Part shown: positions 23,250 to 31,836 of the stretch, piece after piece | Layout of the letters: each line of letters begins with the position of its first letter | How positions within the stretch are numbered: the first letter of the stretch is position 1 | NCBI RefSeq assembly: GCF_011634835.1 | Contig: NZ_SIRP01000001.1 | Location: forward strand, 1,085,078 to 1,149,077 | Source: Isoptericola sp. BMS4 | Lineage (GTDB): Bacteria > Actinomycetota > Actinomycetes > Actinomycetales > Cellulomonadaceae | Length of the DNA: 64,000 bases | Direction: 5' to 3' | Translations under genes and position numbers: made by a program | The notes under the pieces: generated by a model | Database searches by the model: none | The model's input: the letters and a program-made list of their open reading frames with translations, nothing else | Told to the model about the DNA's origin: nothing

Positions 23250-25555
23250 ATGACGGACTACGGCCACGACCTGGCCTTCGGCACGTTCCTCACCCCGACC
23301 AACCGCGACCCGCAGGCGCCGGTGCGGCTCGCGCAGGTCACCGAGGCGGCGGGGCTGGACCTGGTCACGTTCCAGGACCACCCGTACCAGCCGGCCTTCC
23401 TCGACACCTGGACGCTGCTGTCGTGGGTCGCCGCGCGGACCGAGCACGTCACCGTCGCCGGCAACGTGCTCAACCTGCCGCTGCGCCAGCCCGCCGTGCT
23501 CGCCCGCGCCGTCGCCTCGCTCGACCTGCTCTCGGGCGGGCGCGCCGCCCTCGGGCTCGGCGCGGGCGGGTTCTGGGACCCGATCGTCGGGATGGGCGGC
23601 ACCCGGCTGACGCCGGGCGAGTCCGTCGACGCCCTCGGCGAGGCCCTGGCGATCATCCGCGGCCTGTGGGACACCACCGAGCGGCGCGGGCTGCGGGTGG
23701 ACGGCACCCACCACCACGTCGCCGGGGCCAAGCGCGGCCCGGCACCCGCCCACGACGTCCCGATCTGGCTCGGCGCGCTCAAGCCCCGCATGCTGCGCCT
23801 CATCGGCCGCGAGGCCGACGGATGGCTCCCGTCCCTGGCGTACCTGAAGGACGGCGACCTCGCCCGCGGCAACGCCGTCATCGACGAGGCCGCCGAGGGC
23901 GCCGGGCGGCACCCGGCCGAGGTGCGCCGCCTCCTGAACGTCGCGGGCGCGGTCACCCCGCGCCGCGAGGGCCACCTCCGCGGGCCCGTCGAGCAGTGGG
24001 TCGACGAGCTCACCGAGCTCGCGCTGACCGAGGGCACCGGCACGTTCGTGCTGGCCGCCGACGACCCGCGGCTCATCGAGGTCTACGGCCACGAGATCGC
24101 GCCGGCCGTGCGCGAGGCGGTCGCCCGCGAGCGGGCCTCCGCCGGGACCGCCCCCGCCGCCACCCGGCGCGGGGAGCGGGCCGTCGCGCTGCGCCGGCCG
24201 GGCATCGACTACGGGGCCGTGCCCGCCGCGCTGGCCGCGACCGCCGTCGAGCCCGGCGACCGCGGGTACGACGCCGTCCGCCACAACTACCTGCGCTCCG
24301 GCGCGCCCGGCCTCGTGCTGCGCCCGCGCACCGCGGCGGAGGTCGCCCAGGCCGTGACCTGGGCGCGCACCCAGGACGTACCGCTCGGCGTCCGCTCGGG
24401 CGGGCACGGGATCAGCGGCCGCTCCACCAACGACGGCGGCATCGTCGTCGACCTCGGGGCGCTGGCCGCCGTCGAGGTCGTCGACGAGGCGACCCGCCGC
24501 GTCCGGGTCGGCGCCGGGGCCACCTGGGGCCAGGTCGCCGAGACCCTCGCCCCGCACGGCTGGGCGATCAGCTCCGGTGACTACGGCGGCGTCGGCGTCG
24601 GCGGGCTCGCCACGGCCGGCGGCGTCGGCTTCCTCGGCCGCACGTACGGCCTGACGATCGACCACGTCGTCGCCGCGGAGGTCGTCACGGCCGACGGGCG
24701 CGTCGTGCGCGCGTCCGCCGACGAGCACCCCGACCTGTTCTGGGGCCTGCGCGGCGCGGGCGGCAACCTCGGCGTCGTCACGTGGGTGGAGATCGAGGCC
24801 ATGGAGCTGGGCGACGTCGTCTTCTCCCAGATGACGCTCGACGCCGGCGACGTCGCGGGGCTGCTGGAGCGCTGGGGCGCGGCCGTCGAGTCCGCGCCGC
24901 GCGAGCTGACGAGCTTCCTGATCCTGTCGCCGGGACGCCGCGGCCGCCTGGCCGACGGCAGCGACGGCCGGTCGGACCAGCAGGGCCCGGTCGCCCAGCT
25001 CATGACCGTGTCTGGGCCGGGGACGACACCGACGCCGCCGTCGAGCAGCTCGAGCGCCTCGCGGCCACGGGCCCGCTGCTCGGCCACCAGGCGTACCTGC
25101 TGCCGTACGCGGGCGTCGTCCAGGCGGGCGACAAGCAGCACGCGGGCGGCGGCGACCCGGCCGTGCGGTCGGGTCTCGTCGACCACCTGGACACCGCGAC
25201 CGCCCGGGCATTCGAGCGGCTCGCGCTGTCGGGCGAGGCCTACTTCCTGCAGATCCGGGCCACGGGTGGGGCCGGGAACGACGTCGACCCCGCCGCGACG
25301 GCCTACGCGCACCGGCACCAGAGCTTCCTGCTGTCGGCCATGGCCGCCGACCAGGGGCGGCTCGACGCCGCCTGGGACACGACCATGGCGCCGCACACCG
25401 ACGGGCTCTACCTGTCGTTCGACACCGACACCCGCCCCGAGCGGGTCGCCGACGCCTTCCCCGAGCCGACGCTCTCGCGGCTCCGCGAGGTCAAGTGCGA
25501 CTGGGACCCGCACAACGTGTTCCGGGCCAACTTCCCCGTGCCGCCGGCGCGGTGA
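23250..25555 (+). pseudogene. LLM flavin oxidoreductase fused to FAD-binding (PCMH/BBE) oxidase, frameshifted
   Basis: Two flavoenzymes in one reading frame. From 23250 about 310 codons encode an LLM-class (luciferase-like) monooxygenase (LAFGTFLTPTNRD, TFQDHPYQPAFLD, LGLGAGGFWDP). From about codon 330 follows a PCMH FAD-binding domain, where RSGGHGISGR supplies the His that usually binds FAD covalently. At 25010/25011 the frame breaks: the protein continues as VWAGDDTDAAVEQLERL in another frame and ends with the BBE segment CDWDPHNVFRANFP at 25555. One missing base (GTGTCTGG where GTGGTCTGG is expected) would explain it. It is either a real mutation or a sequence error. Divergent MarR gene upstream. 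Confidence 0.82.
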
Positions 25556-25579
25556 CGACGGCGGACCGTCCCGGCCGGT

Positions 25580-25870
25580 TCACACGCCGCCGTCGTGCCC
25601 CAGGCCCGCCACCACGGAGAACGCCACGACGGCGACCGCGACCAGCCCGAGCGTCGCCCCGACGAGCCCCCGGGCGACCCCCGGGCGGCCGTCCCGCTCG
25701 GCGGCGTGCACGCCGAGCGTGCCCAGCGCCAGGGCCACGACGCCGAGCGGCCCCGACACCCAGTCGCCCACCACCGGCAGCAGGGCGCAGACCAGCGCGG
25801 CGACGCCCAGGGCGACCGCCCACTCCGTGGTGCGGGGCGCGTCGCGGCGCGCCCCCCGGTCGTCGTCCAC
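25580..25870 (-). CDS. Small membrane protein (DUF4190-like)
   Basis: A 96-residue protein with two predicted membrane helices (WAVALGVAALVCALLPVVG and LVGATLGLVAVAVVAFSVVAG) joined by a loop, resembling the small DUF4190-type proteins. The start is GTG 25870, five bases behind GGGAGG; an upstream GTG at 25885 is less well placed. It faces the frameshifted oxidoreductase gene and is divergent from the aldo/keto reductase. The function is unknown. Confidence 0.6.
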   Translation of the reverse strand: MDDDRGARRDAPRTTEWAVALGVAALVCALLPVVGDWVSGPLGVVALALGTLGVHAAERDGRPGVARGLVGATLGLVAVAVVAFSVVAGLGHDGGV

Positions 25871-26030
25871 CCGGTCCTCCCGCACGTCGTGCGGGACTGG
25901 GGCCCGCGTCGCCTCCCATGATGACCGACGGCGGGCACGGGGCCCCACCGGGACGGGCCGGCCCCGGCGCCTCGACTCGTCGCACCTGTCCCGGCCCGTG
26001 CCCGTCGGTGAGTGCTGCCAGGATGGGGCC

Positions 26031-27092
26031 ATGCCTCTCGCTCCTCGTTACCTGGCCGACGACGGCCGGTACGACACCATGACCTACCGCCGCACCGGCC
26101 GCTCCGGCCTGGACCTGCCCGCGCTGTCGCTGGGCCTGTGGCACAACTTCGGCGACGTGAACCCGTTCGACACCCAGCGGGCGGTGCTGCGCCGCTCGTT
26201 CGACCTCGGCGTCACGCACTTCGACCTGGCGAACAACTACGGCCCGCCCTACGGCAGCGCCGAGGAGAACTTCGGCCGCCACCTGGCCAAGGACTTCCGC
26301 CCCTACCGCGACGAGCTCGTCATCTCCACGAAGGCCGGCTACGACATGTGGCCCGGCCCGTACGGCGACCACGGGTCGCGCAAGTACCTGCTCTCCTCGC
26401 TCGACCAGTCGCTGACCCGCATGGGCCTGGACCACGTGGACGTCTTCTACCATCACCGGCCGGACCCGTCGACGCCGCTGGCCGAGACGATGGGCGCGCT
26501 CGCGTCCGCCGTCCAGCAGGGCAAGGCGCTGTACGTGGGCGTGTCCAACTACTCGCCGTCGCGCACCCGCGAGGCCGCGCGCATCCTGGAGGACCTGGGC
26601 ACCCCGATGCTCATCCACCAGCCCAGCTACTCGATGTTCAACCGGCACGTCGAGATCGCCGACCGCGAGGACCCGTACGACGGGCGCCAGAGCGAGTCGC
26701 TGCTCGACGCCGTCGAGGACCTGGGCGTCGGCACGATCGTGTTCTCCCCGCTGTCCCAGGGCCTGCTGACCGGCCGGTACCTCTCCGGCGAGGCGCCCGC
26801 CGGCTCGCGCGCCGCACGCAGCGACTCGCCGTTCCTGTCCGCCGAGGCGCTGAGCGAGACGTACCTGGCCCGCGCCCGCGCGCTGAACGAGATCGCGGAG
26901 GGCCGCGGGCAGACGCTCGCCCAGCTCGCGCTCGCGTGGGTGCTGCGCGACCCGCGGGTGACGTCCGCGCTGATCGGCGCGTCCTCCGTGGCGCAGCTCG
27001 AGGACAACGTCGGCGCGCTCGCCGCCGGGCCGCTCACGGAGGACGAGATTGCCGCCATCGAGCCGCACGCCGTGGACGGCACCGGCCGCTGA
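26031..27092 (+). CDS. Aldo/keto reductase, YghZ-like
   Basis: A 353-residue NADPH-dependent aldo/keto reductase. The catalytic set is visible as Asp and Tyr in THFDLANNYG, Lys in VISTKAGYDMW and His in VFYHHRPDP; the cofactor region ends with SALIGASSVAQLEDN. High similarity in motifs to E. coli YghZ suggests reduction of L-glyceraldehyde 3-phosphate, methylglyoxal or similar aldehydes. It lies 39 bases before a PfkB kinase gene on the same strand. The same frame is open far upstream because the preceding gene is frameshifted into it; this gene has its own ATG at 26031. Confidence 0.93.
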   Translation: MPLAPRYLADDGRYDTMTYRRTGRSGLDLPALSLGLWHNFGDVNPFDTQRAVLRRSFDLGVTHFDLANNYGPPYGSAEENFGRHLAKDFRPYRDELVISTKAGYDMWPGPYGDHGSRKYLLSSLDQSLTRMGLDHVDVFYHHRPDPSTPLAETMGALASAVQQGKALYVGVSNYSPSRTREAARILEDLGTPMLIHQPSYSMFNRHVEIADREDPYDGRQSESLLDAVEDLGVGTIVFSPLSQGLLTGRYLSGEAPAGSRAARSDSPFLSAEALSETYLARARALNEIAEGRGQTLAQLALAWVLRDPRVTSALIGASSVAQLEDNVGALAAGPLTEDEIAAIEPHAVDGTGR

Positions 27093-27131
27093 GATGTTGT
27101 GGGCGCCCGCAAAGGAAGAGGAGGAGAGCTG

Positions 27132-28010
27132 ATGGCAGTCGTCTGGTGCGTCGGTCTGACGACGCTCGACGTCGTGCACCGCGCGCCGGCGCGGCCCGGG
27201 CGGGACGAGAAGGTCACCGCCACGCGGCAGGACGTCGCCGCGGGCGGCCCCGCCGCCAACGCGGCCGTGACGGCGGCGGCGCTCGGCGCCGACGCCGTGC
27301 TCGTCACCGCGCTCGGGAGCGGCCCGGTCGCCACCGCCGCCCGCGGCGACCTGGAGGCGCACGGCGTCCGGGTGCACGACGTCGTCGCGCCCGGCGAGGA
27401 CTTCCCCCTGGCGGTCTCGGCCGTGCTCGTCGACCACGCGACGGGCGAGCGGTCCGTCGTCTCCGCCGACGCGGCGCTCGCCACCGCCCCCGCGCCCGCC
27501 CCGGGCGGCCTCGCCGCGCTGCCCGCCCCGGACGTCGTCCTGCTGGACGGGCACCATCCCGCCCTCGCGCGCGCCGTGCTGGCGGTCGGCGAGGCGGCGC
27601 AGTCCCGGCCCCGTGTCGTGCTCGACGCCGGCCGGTGGCGGCCCGTCTTCGCCGACCTGCTGCCTGCGGCGGACGTCGCCGCGCTGTCCGCGGTGTTCGC
27701 CGTCCCGGGCCACGACGACGCCGCGGCGGGCGCCCGCGCGCTCGGGGCGCGCCAGGTTGTCGTCACGCACGGGCCGGACCCGGTGGAGTGGTCCGCCGGC
27801 GGACGGTCCGGCACGGTCGACGTGCCGCGCGTCGAGGCGCGGGACACGCTCGGCGCCGGCGACGCGTTCCACGGAGCGCTCGCCGCGGCCCTCGCGCGGG
27901 GCGAGGCGCTGCCCGAGGCGTGCGCCGTCGCCGCCGGCGTCGCGTCCGCGCGGGTCGCGCACGTCGGCCCGCGCTCCTGGCTGGACCACCTGCCGGCGGC
28001 CATCCGATGA
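27132..28010 (+). CDS. PfkB-family carbohydrate kinase
   Basis: Ribokinase-type sugar kinase of 292 residues: N-terminal segment AAGGPAANAAVTAAALGADA and the C-terminal signature DTLGAGDAFHGAL with catalytic Asp244. It phosphorylates a sugar or nucleoside in the cytoplasm. GAGGAG lies just before ATG 27132. Its stop overlaps the ATG of a second, unrelated P-loop kinase, so two consecutive phosphorylation activities appear coupled with the aldo/keto reductase upstream. Confidence 0.92.
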   Translation: MAVVWCVGLTTLDVVHRAPARPGRDEKVTATRQDVAAGGPAANAAVTAAALGADAVLVTALGSGPVATAARGDLEAHGVRVHDVVAPGEDFPLAVSAVLVDHATGERSVVSADAALATAPAPAPGGLAALPAPDVVLLDGHHPALARAVLAVGEAAQSRPRVVLDAGRWRPVFADLLPAADVAALSAVFAVPGHDDAAAGARALGARQVVVTHGPDPVEWSAGGRSGTVDVPRVEARDTLGAGDAFHGALAAALARGEALPEACAVAAGVASARVAHVGPRSWLDHLPAAIR

Positions 28011-28780
28011 GCGGCAGCCCCGACGGCGTCCTCGGAGGCGGCACCCCGGTCCCGGACGAGCTCGTGCGGCGCGCCCGCGCGCTCGCCGTCCCCGGCCGCC
28101 GCGCGGTCCTCGGGATCACCGGCCCGCCCGGCGCGGGCAAGTCCACGCTCGCGCGGGCGCTCGTCGACGTGCTCGGGCCGGAGCGCGCCGTCGAGGTCGG
28201 CATGGACGGCTTCCACCTGTCGGACGCGGTCCTGGCCGCGCACGGCAGCCGCGAGCGCAAGGGCGCGATCGACACGTTCGACGACGCCGGGTACGCGGCG
28301 CTGGTCGACCGGCTGGCCGACGCGCGCCCGGGCGACCCGCCCGTCTACGCCCCCGTGTTCCGCCGCGAGATCGAGGAGCCGGTCGCGGCCGGCGTCGAGG
28401 TGCGCGCGGACGTGCCGCTCGTCGTCACGGAGGGCAACTACCTGCTCGCGGCGTCCGGCGCGTGGCCGCGGGCGCGCGCCCGCATGGCGGAGGTCTGGTA
28501 CGTCGACGTGCCGGACGACGTGCGCCTCGCGCGGCTGACCGAGCGGCACCGCGCCTTCGGCAAGAGCCCCGACGACGCCCACCGGTGGGCGCGCGGCTCG
28601 GACCAGGCGAACGCGGACCTGATCGCCCGCACCCGCGACGCCGCCGACCTGCTCGTGGTCGGGGAGGGCCGGCCCCCCAGCGGTCCGGGGCCTGACCCGC
28701 TCCGGAGTTCGAGACCGGCGGGTGGACGCACGGGCCCGAGGCGATTGGGGGGTCCCGCGGACGCTCAGCGGTCCAGGTAG
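28007..28780 (+). CDS. P-loop nucleoside/sugar kinase (uridine kinase/PanK superfamily)
   Basis: A 257-residue kinase with Walker A GPPGAGKST near residue 43, the VGMDGFHLSD strand with catalytic-type Asp, FDDAGYAALV, YAPVFRREIEEP and VVTEGNYLL. This pattern is shared by the nucleoside/nucleotide kinase family related to pantothenate kinase, some of which act on fructose or other sugars. ATG 28007 overlaps the PfkB stop (ATGA). The last 35 or so residues are Arg/Pro/Gly-rich, and the gene overlaps the 3' end of the convergent TetR gene by 16 bases, so the true C-terminus may have been extended by loss of an earlier stop. Confidence 0.87.
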   Translation: MSGSPDGVLGGGTPVPDELVRRARALAVPGRRAVLGITGPPGAGKSTLARALVDVLGPERAVEVGMDGFHLSDAVLAAHGSRERKGAIDTFDDAGYAALVDRLADARPGDPPVYAPVFRREIEEPVAAGVEVRADVPLVVTEGNYLLAASGAWPRARARMAEVWYVDVPDDVRLARLTERHRAFGKSPDDAHRWARGSDQANADLIARTRDAADLLVVGEGRPPSGPGPDPLRSSRPAGGRTGPRRLGGPADAQRSR

Positions 28781-29319
28781 GCGGCCGCGACCCATCGCGC
28801 TTGCTCGGGCGTCAGGACGTCGGTCATGACGAGGGTGCCGAGGCCGTGCGACAGCGCCATGACCTCGTACGCCCGCTCCCGGCCGAGGCCTTCGGTGGTG
28901 CGGAGGTGCGGGACCAGCGCGTCGGCCAGTTGACGCAGGTGGTTCTGATAGACGGCGCCGACACCGTCCGGGTCGGCGATCGCGAGCTGTTCGAGCGAGA
29001 CGCCCAGGCGGTGGAAGGCGCGACTCTGAGGGTCGGTCGGCAGCGCCGCGTCGAAGAAGGCTCGCAGCGCCTTTCGGGAGTCGTCCCCCGCGGCCGCGAT
29101 CAAGTCGTGCCAGTGCCTGACGCTGCGGTCGGACATGTGGTGCAGCGCGGTCAGGAGCAGCTCGTCCTTGGACTTCCCGTAGTACTGCACCAGGCGGAGC
29201 GAGACCCCCGCCTCAGCCGCGACGGCTCGCATGGTCACGGCGTCGACGCCGTCGCGCGCCATGACCCGCTCGACCGCCTCGACGATCTGGGACCGACGTT
29301 CCTGCTCGCTCACCGACAT
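28765..29319 (-). CDS. TetR-family transcriptional regulator
   Basis: A 184-residue TetR repressor. The HTH (TMRAVAAEAGVSLRLVQYYGKSKDELLLTAL) is at about residues 30-60 and is followed by an all-helical ligand domain. ATG 29319 is chosen; an in-frame start at 29346 would add nine residues. It is divergent from the MFS exporter at 29348, with a palindromic operator that overlaps the start of that gene, so it most likely represses the exporter until a toxic ligand binds. Confidence 0.9.
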   Translation of the reverse strand: MSVSEQERRSQIVEAVERVMARDGVDAVTMRAVAAEAGVSLRLVQYYGKSKDELLLTALHHMSDRSVRHWHDLIAAAGDDSRKALRAFFDAALPTDPQSRAFHRLGVSLEQLAIADPDGVGAVYQNHLRQLADALVPHLRTTEGLGRERAYEVMALSHGLGTLVMTDVLTPEQARWVAAAYLDR

Positions 29320-29335
29320 CCCTCGCAGCTGTTGA

Positions 29336-29364
29336 TACGGTCGCACGATGATACAGGTGTATCA
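29336..29364. promoter_or_regulatory. -10 box and TetR operator overlapping the MFS start
   Basis: A TACGGT -10 element (29336-29341) is six bases before ATG 29348. TGATACAGGTGTATCA at 29349-29364 is palindromic except for its two central bases. Binding here would block a leaderless transcript of the MFS gene, whose first codons lie in the operator. Confidence 0.6.
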
Positions 29365-30715
29365 AAGACGTTCATTGGAGCACACGGTTCTGTGGGTGGC
29401 CTGCGTGGCGCAGGTGCTGGTCGTCCTCGACGCGTCCGTGCTGAACGTCGCTCTCCCCGCGATCCGGGACGAGCTGACACTGACCGACAGCGGCACGTCG
29501 TGGGTGGCGCTGGCCTACACACTGGGGTTTGCCGGGACGATCCTGGCCGGCGCGCGCCTCGGCGACGTCGTCGGCGCGGGACGAGCGCTGGTCTGGGGCA
29601 TCGGGGCGTTCACCGCCGCCGGCGTGCTCGGCGGTGTCGCGCCGGACGGGGGTGTCCTGACGGCGGCGCGCGCCGTGCAGGGGGTGTCCGCCGCGGTGGT
29701 CTCGCCCGCCACGTTCGCGCTCCTGACGATCTGGTTCGCCGAGGGGCCGCCGCGGGTGCGCGCCATGGCGATCTGGACGGGTGCGAGCCTGGCGGGCGGT
29801 GGTGTCGGGAACGTCCTCAGCGGGGTGCTGACCGAGTACGTCTCGTGGCGCGCCGTGCTGCTCGTCAATCTGCCGATCGGTCTCGTCGTGCTCGTCGGCT
29901 CGCGCCGACTGGTCCGTCGTCGTGAGACGGTGCGGGGGCGCGTCGACGCCCTGGGGTCGATGCTCGTCGTGGGCGCGTTCACGGCGGTCACCTACGCGGT
30001 GTCGCGCCTCGGTGACGGTGGGGCGGTACGCGAGGTCGTGCCGTCGGTCGCCGTCGGGGCCGCGCTGTTCGTCGCCTTGGCGCTCCAGCAGCGCGCCGCG
30101 TCGGAAAGGCTGGTGCCGTTGCGGTTGTGGCTCAACCGAACCGTCCTGACGGGCAACGCCGCGACGTTGCTCGCGGGCACCTGTCTCCAGGTGTCGGTCT
30201 GGTACTTCCTGACCTTCCTCATGCAGGAGGGCATGGGGTTCTCGGCGGCAGCGACCGGCCTGGGATTCGTCCCTCTCACGGTCGTGATGCTGGCCGTGAC
30301 CACATGGGGGACTCCGTGGCTGCTGCGGCGCTGCTCGGTGCGGGCGCTGGTCGCTGCCGGCTCAGGCATCGCCGCCCTCGGGTTCCTTGTCCAGGGGCTC
30401 GTGCCCGTGACGAGCTATCCGGTCACGGTCCTCGTCCCCTCGCTGCTCGTCGGGACCGGCGGCGGGCTGCTCGGTACCCCGCTCGCGGCCGCGGTCACGC
30501 ACGGTGTCGGCGGGCGCGACGCGGGTGCGGCCGCTGGACTGATGAACACGGCCAAGCAGTTCGGCGGAGCGATCGGGCTCGCCGCTCTCGTCGCACTTCC
30601 GGCACCGCCTGGGGGGCAAGAGGCCTTTCTCGTCATGGCGGGACTGATCGCGACGGCAGGGCTCGTCGGCTTGTTCCTCCCCACGGAGCGTCGGAGCATG
30701 CAGCCGCCACCCTGA
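29348..30715 (+). CDS. MFS drug/solute exporter, DHA2-type (14 TM)
   Basis: A 455-residue major facilitator protein of the EmrB/QacA type with about 14 hydrophobic segments. LDASVLNVALPAI in the first helix carries the conserved membrane Asp of DHA2 exporters, and LGDVVGAGRAL the motif-A loop. It probably exports a drug or metabolite using the proton gradient. ATG 29348 lacks a ribosome binding site and fits a leaderless start; TTG 29375 is the in-frame alternative. It is regulated by the divergent TetR gene. Confidence 0.92.
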   Translation: MIQVYQRRSLEHTVLWVACVAQVLVVLDASVLNVALPAIRDELTLTDSGTSWVALAYTLGFAGTILAGARLGDVVGAGRALVWGIGAFTAAGVLGGVAPDGGVLTAARAVQGVSAAVVSPATFALLTIWFAEGPPRVRAMAIWTGASLAGGGVGNVLSGVLTEYVSWRAVLLVNLPIGLVVLVGSRRLVRRRETVRGRVDALGSMLVVGAFTAVTYAVSRLGDGGAVREVVPSVAVGAALFVALALQQRAASERLVPLRLWLNRTVLTGNAATLLAGTCLQVSVWYFLTFLMQEGMGFSAAATGLGFVPLTVVMLAVTTWGTPWLLRRCSVRALVAAGSGIAALGFLVQGLVPVTSYPVTVLVPSLLVGTGGGLLGTPLAAAVTHGVGGRDAGAAAGLMNTAKQFGGAIGLAALVALPAPPGGQEAFLVMAGLIATAGLVGLFLPTERRSMQPPP

Positions 30716-30728
30716 CGGGCCGGCGTGG

Positions 30729-31745
30729 TCAGGCCGTGCGGTGCAGGGACGCGGCGTCCACGGGCGCGGCGAGCGCCTCGCCGCGCGCGAGCCGGCCCAC
30801 CTCGTCGACGGCGAAGGCGCCCATGCGGTGCAGCTCGGCACCGACCGACCCCGCGACGTGCGGGGTCAGCACCACGTGCGGGTGGTCGTACAGCGGGGAG
30901 TCGGGTGGCAGCACCTCGGGCGTCGTCACGTCGAGCACGGCGTGCAGGCGCCCGGCCACGACGGCGTCCGTGAGGGCCGCCGTGTCCACGAGGGACCCGC
31001 GCGCCGTGTTCACCAGCGTCGCTCCGTCGCGCATGAGGGCGAGCCGGCGGGCGTCGACCAGGTGCTCGGTCTCGGGCAGCGCGGGGGCGTGCAGCGAGAC
31101 GACGTCGCTGGCGGCGGCCAGGGTGTCCAGGTCCACGAGCCGCGCACCCAGGGAGGCGGCCTCCGTCTCGTCGACGTACGGGTCGGCGAGCAGCACGTCC
31201 AGGTCGTACGCGGCCAGCAGCCGCAGGACGCGGCGCCCGATCTTCGAGGCGCCCACCACCCCGACGGTCCGGCGGTAGTTCCCCGCGTCGGGGAACAGGC
31301 CGTTCCAGTCCTCGTCCCGCCGGTGCTCGCGGTAGCGCCGTGCCATGTCGCCGACGCGCTTGTTGGCGAGCACGATCATGGCCACGGTGTACTCCGCGAC
31401 GGGGACCGCGTTGACGTCCGCGGCCGTGCTGACGGCGACGCCCGCGTCCCAGAACTCGTCCGGCAGGTGGTGCTTCACCGAGCCCGCGGCGTGCACGACG
31501 GCGCGCAGCCGGGGCGCGCCGTCGAGCACCGCGCGGGTCACGGACGGGCTGCCCCAGCCGGTCACCAGCACCTCGGTCCGCGCCAGGACGGCGCGCGCGG
31601 CGGCGGACCCGAACTCGTCCAGCACGCCGTCCTCGACCTCCGCGAGCTCGGCGAGCCGCGCCAGGTCCGCGGGCGCGAACAGCCGTCCCCGCAGGCCGGG
31701 CGCCATCGCGAACGCCACCGTGGGGCGTGTGCTGGGTCGTGGCAT
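30729..31745 (-). CDS. D-isomer-specific 2-hydroxyacid dehydrogenase
   Basis: A 338-residue NAD-dependent dehydrogenase of the phosphoglycerate/glyoxylate reductase family. Seen are the Rossmann motif GVVGASKIGRRVL, VVSLHAPALPETEHLV, the catalytic Arg in NTARGSLVD, and His in LTPHVAGS. GAGGAGC precedes ATG 31745. It follows a DeoR/LacI-type regulator gene by 91 bases on the same strand. A related paralogue lies at 54102-55136. The physiological acid is unknown. Confidence 0.9.
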   Translation of the reverse strand: MPRPSTRPTVAFAMAPGLRGRLFAPADLARLAELAEVEDGVLDEFGSAAARAVLARTEVLVTGWGSPSVTRAVLDGAPRLRAVVHAAGSVKHHLPDEFWDAGVAVSTAADVNAVPVAEYTVAMIVLANKRVGDMARRYREHRRDEDWNGLFPDAGNYRRTVGVVGASKIGRRVLRLLAAYDLDVLLADPYVDETEAASLGARLVDLDTLAAASDVVSLHAPALPETEHLVDARRLALMRDGATLVNTARGSLVDTAALTDAVVAGRLHAVLDVTTPEVLPPDSPLYDHPHVVLTPHVAGSVGAELHRMGAFAVDEVGRLARGEALAAPVDAASLHRTA

Positions 31746-31836
31746 GGCTGCTCCTCGTCGTCGCCGGCTGACCGTCATTGTTCGTCGGGCGACCCGATCA
31801 CGGTCAAGCCGCATCGACCAGAGCGAACAGAACCGG

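Noticed and set aside
23154..27092. A single 1312-codon open frame
   Set aside because: It arises because the frameshift at 25010 throws the flavoenzyme gene into the frame of the aldo/keto reductase gene. The middle part is low-complexity shadow sequence, and each gene has its own start and stop.
31746..31836. TGTTCG and CGAACA repeats between the regulator and hydroxyacid dehydrogenase genes
   Set aside because: The arms are only six bases and about 40 bases apart; not strong enough to call an operator.
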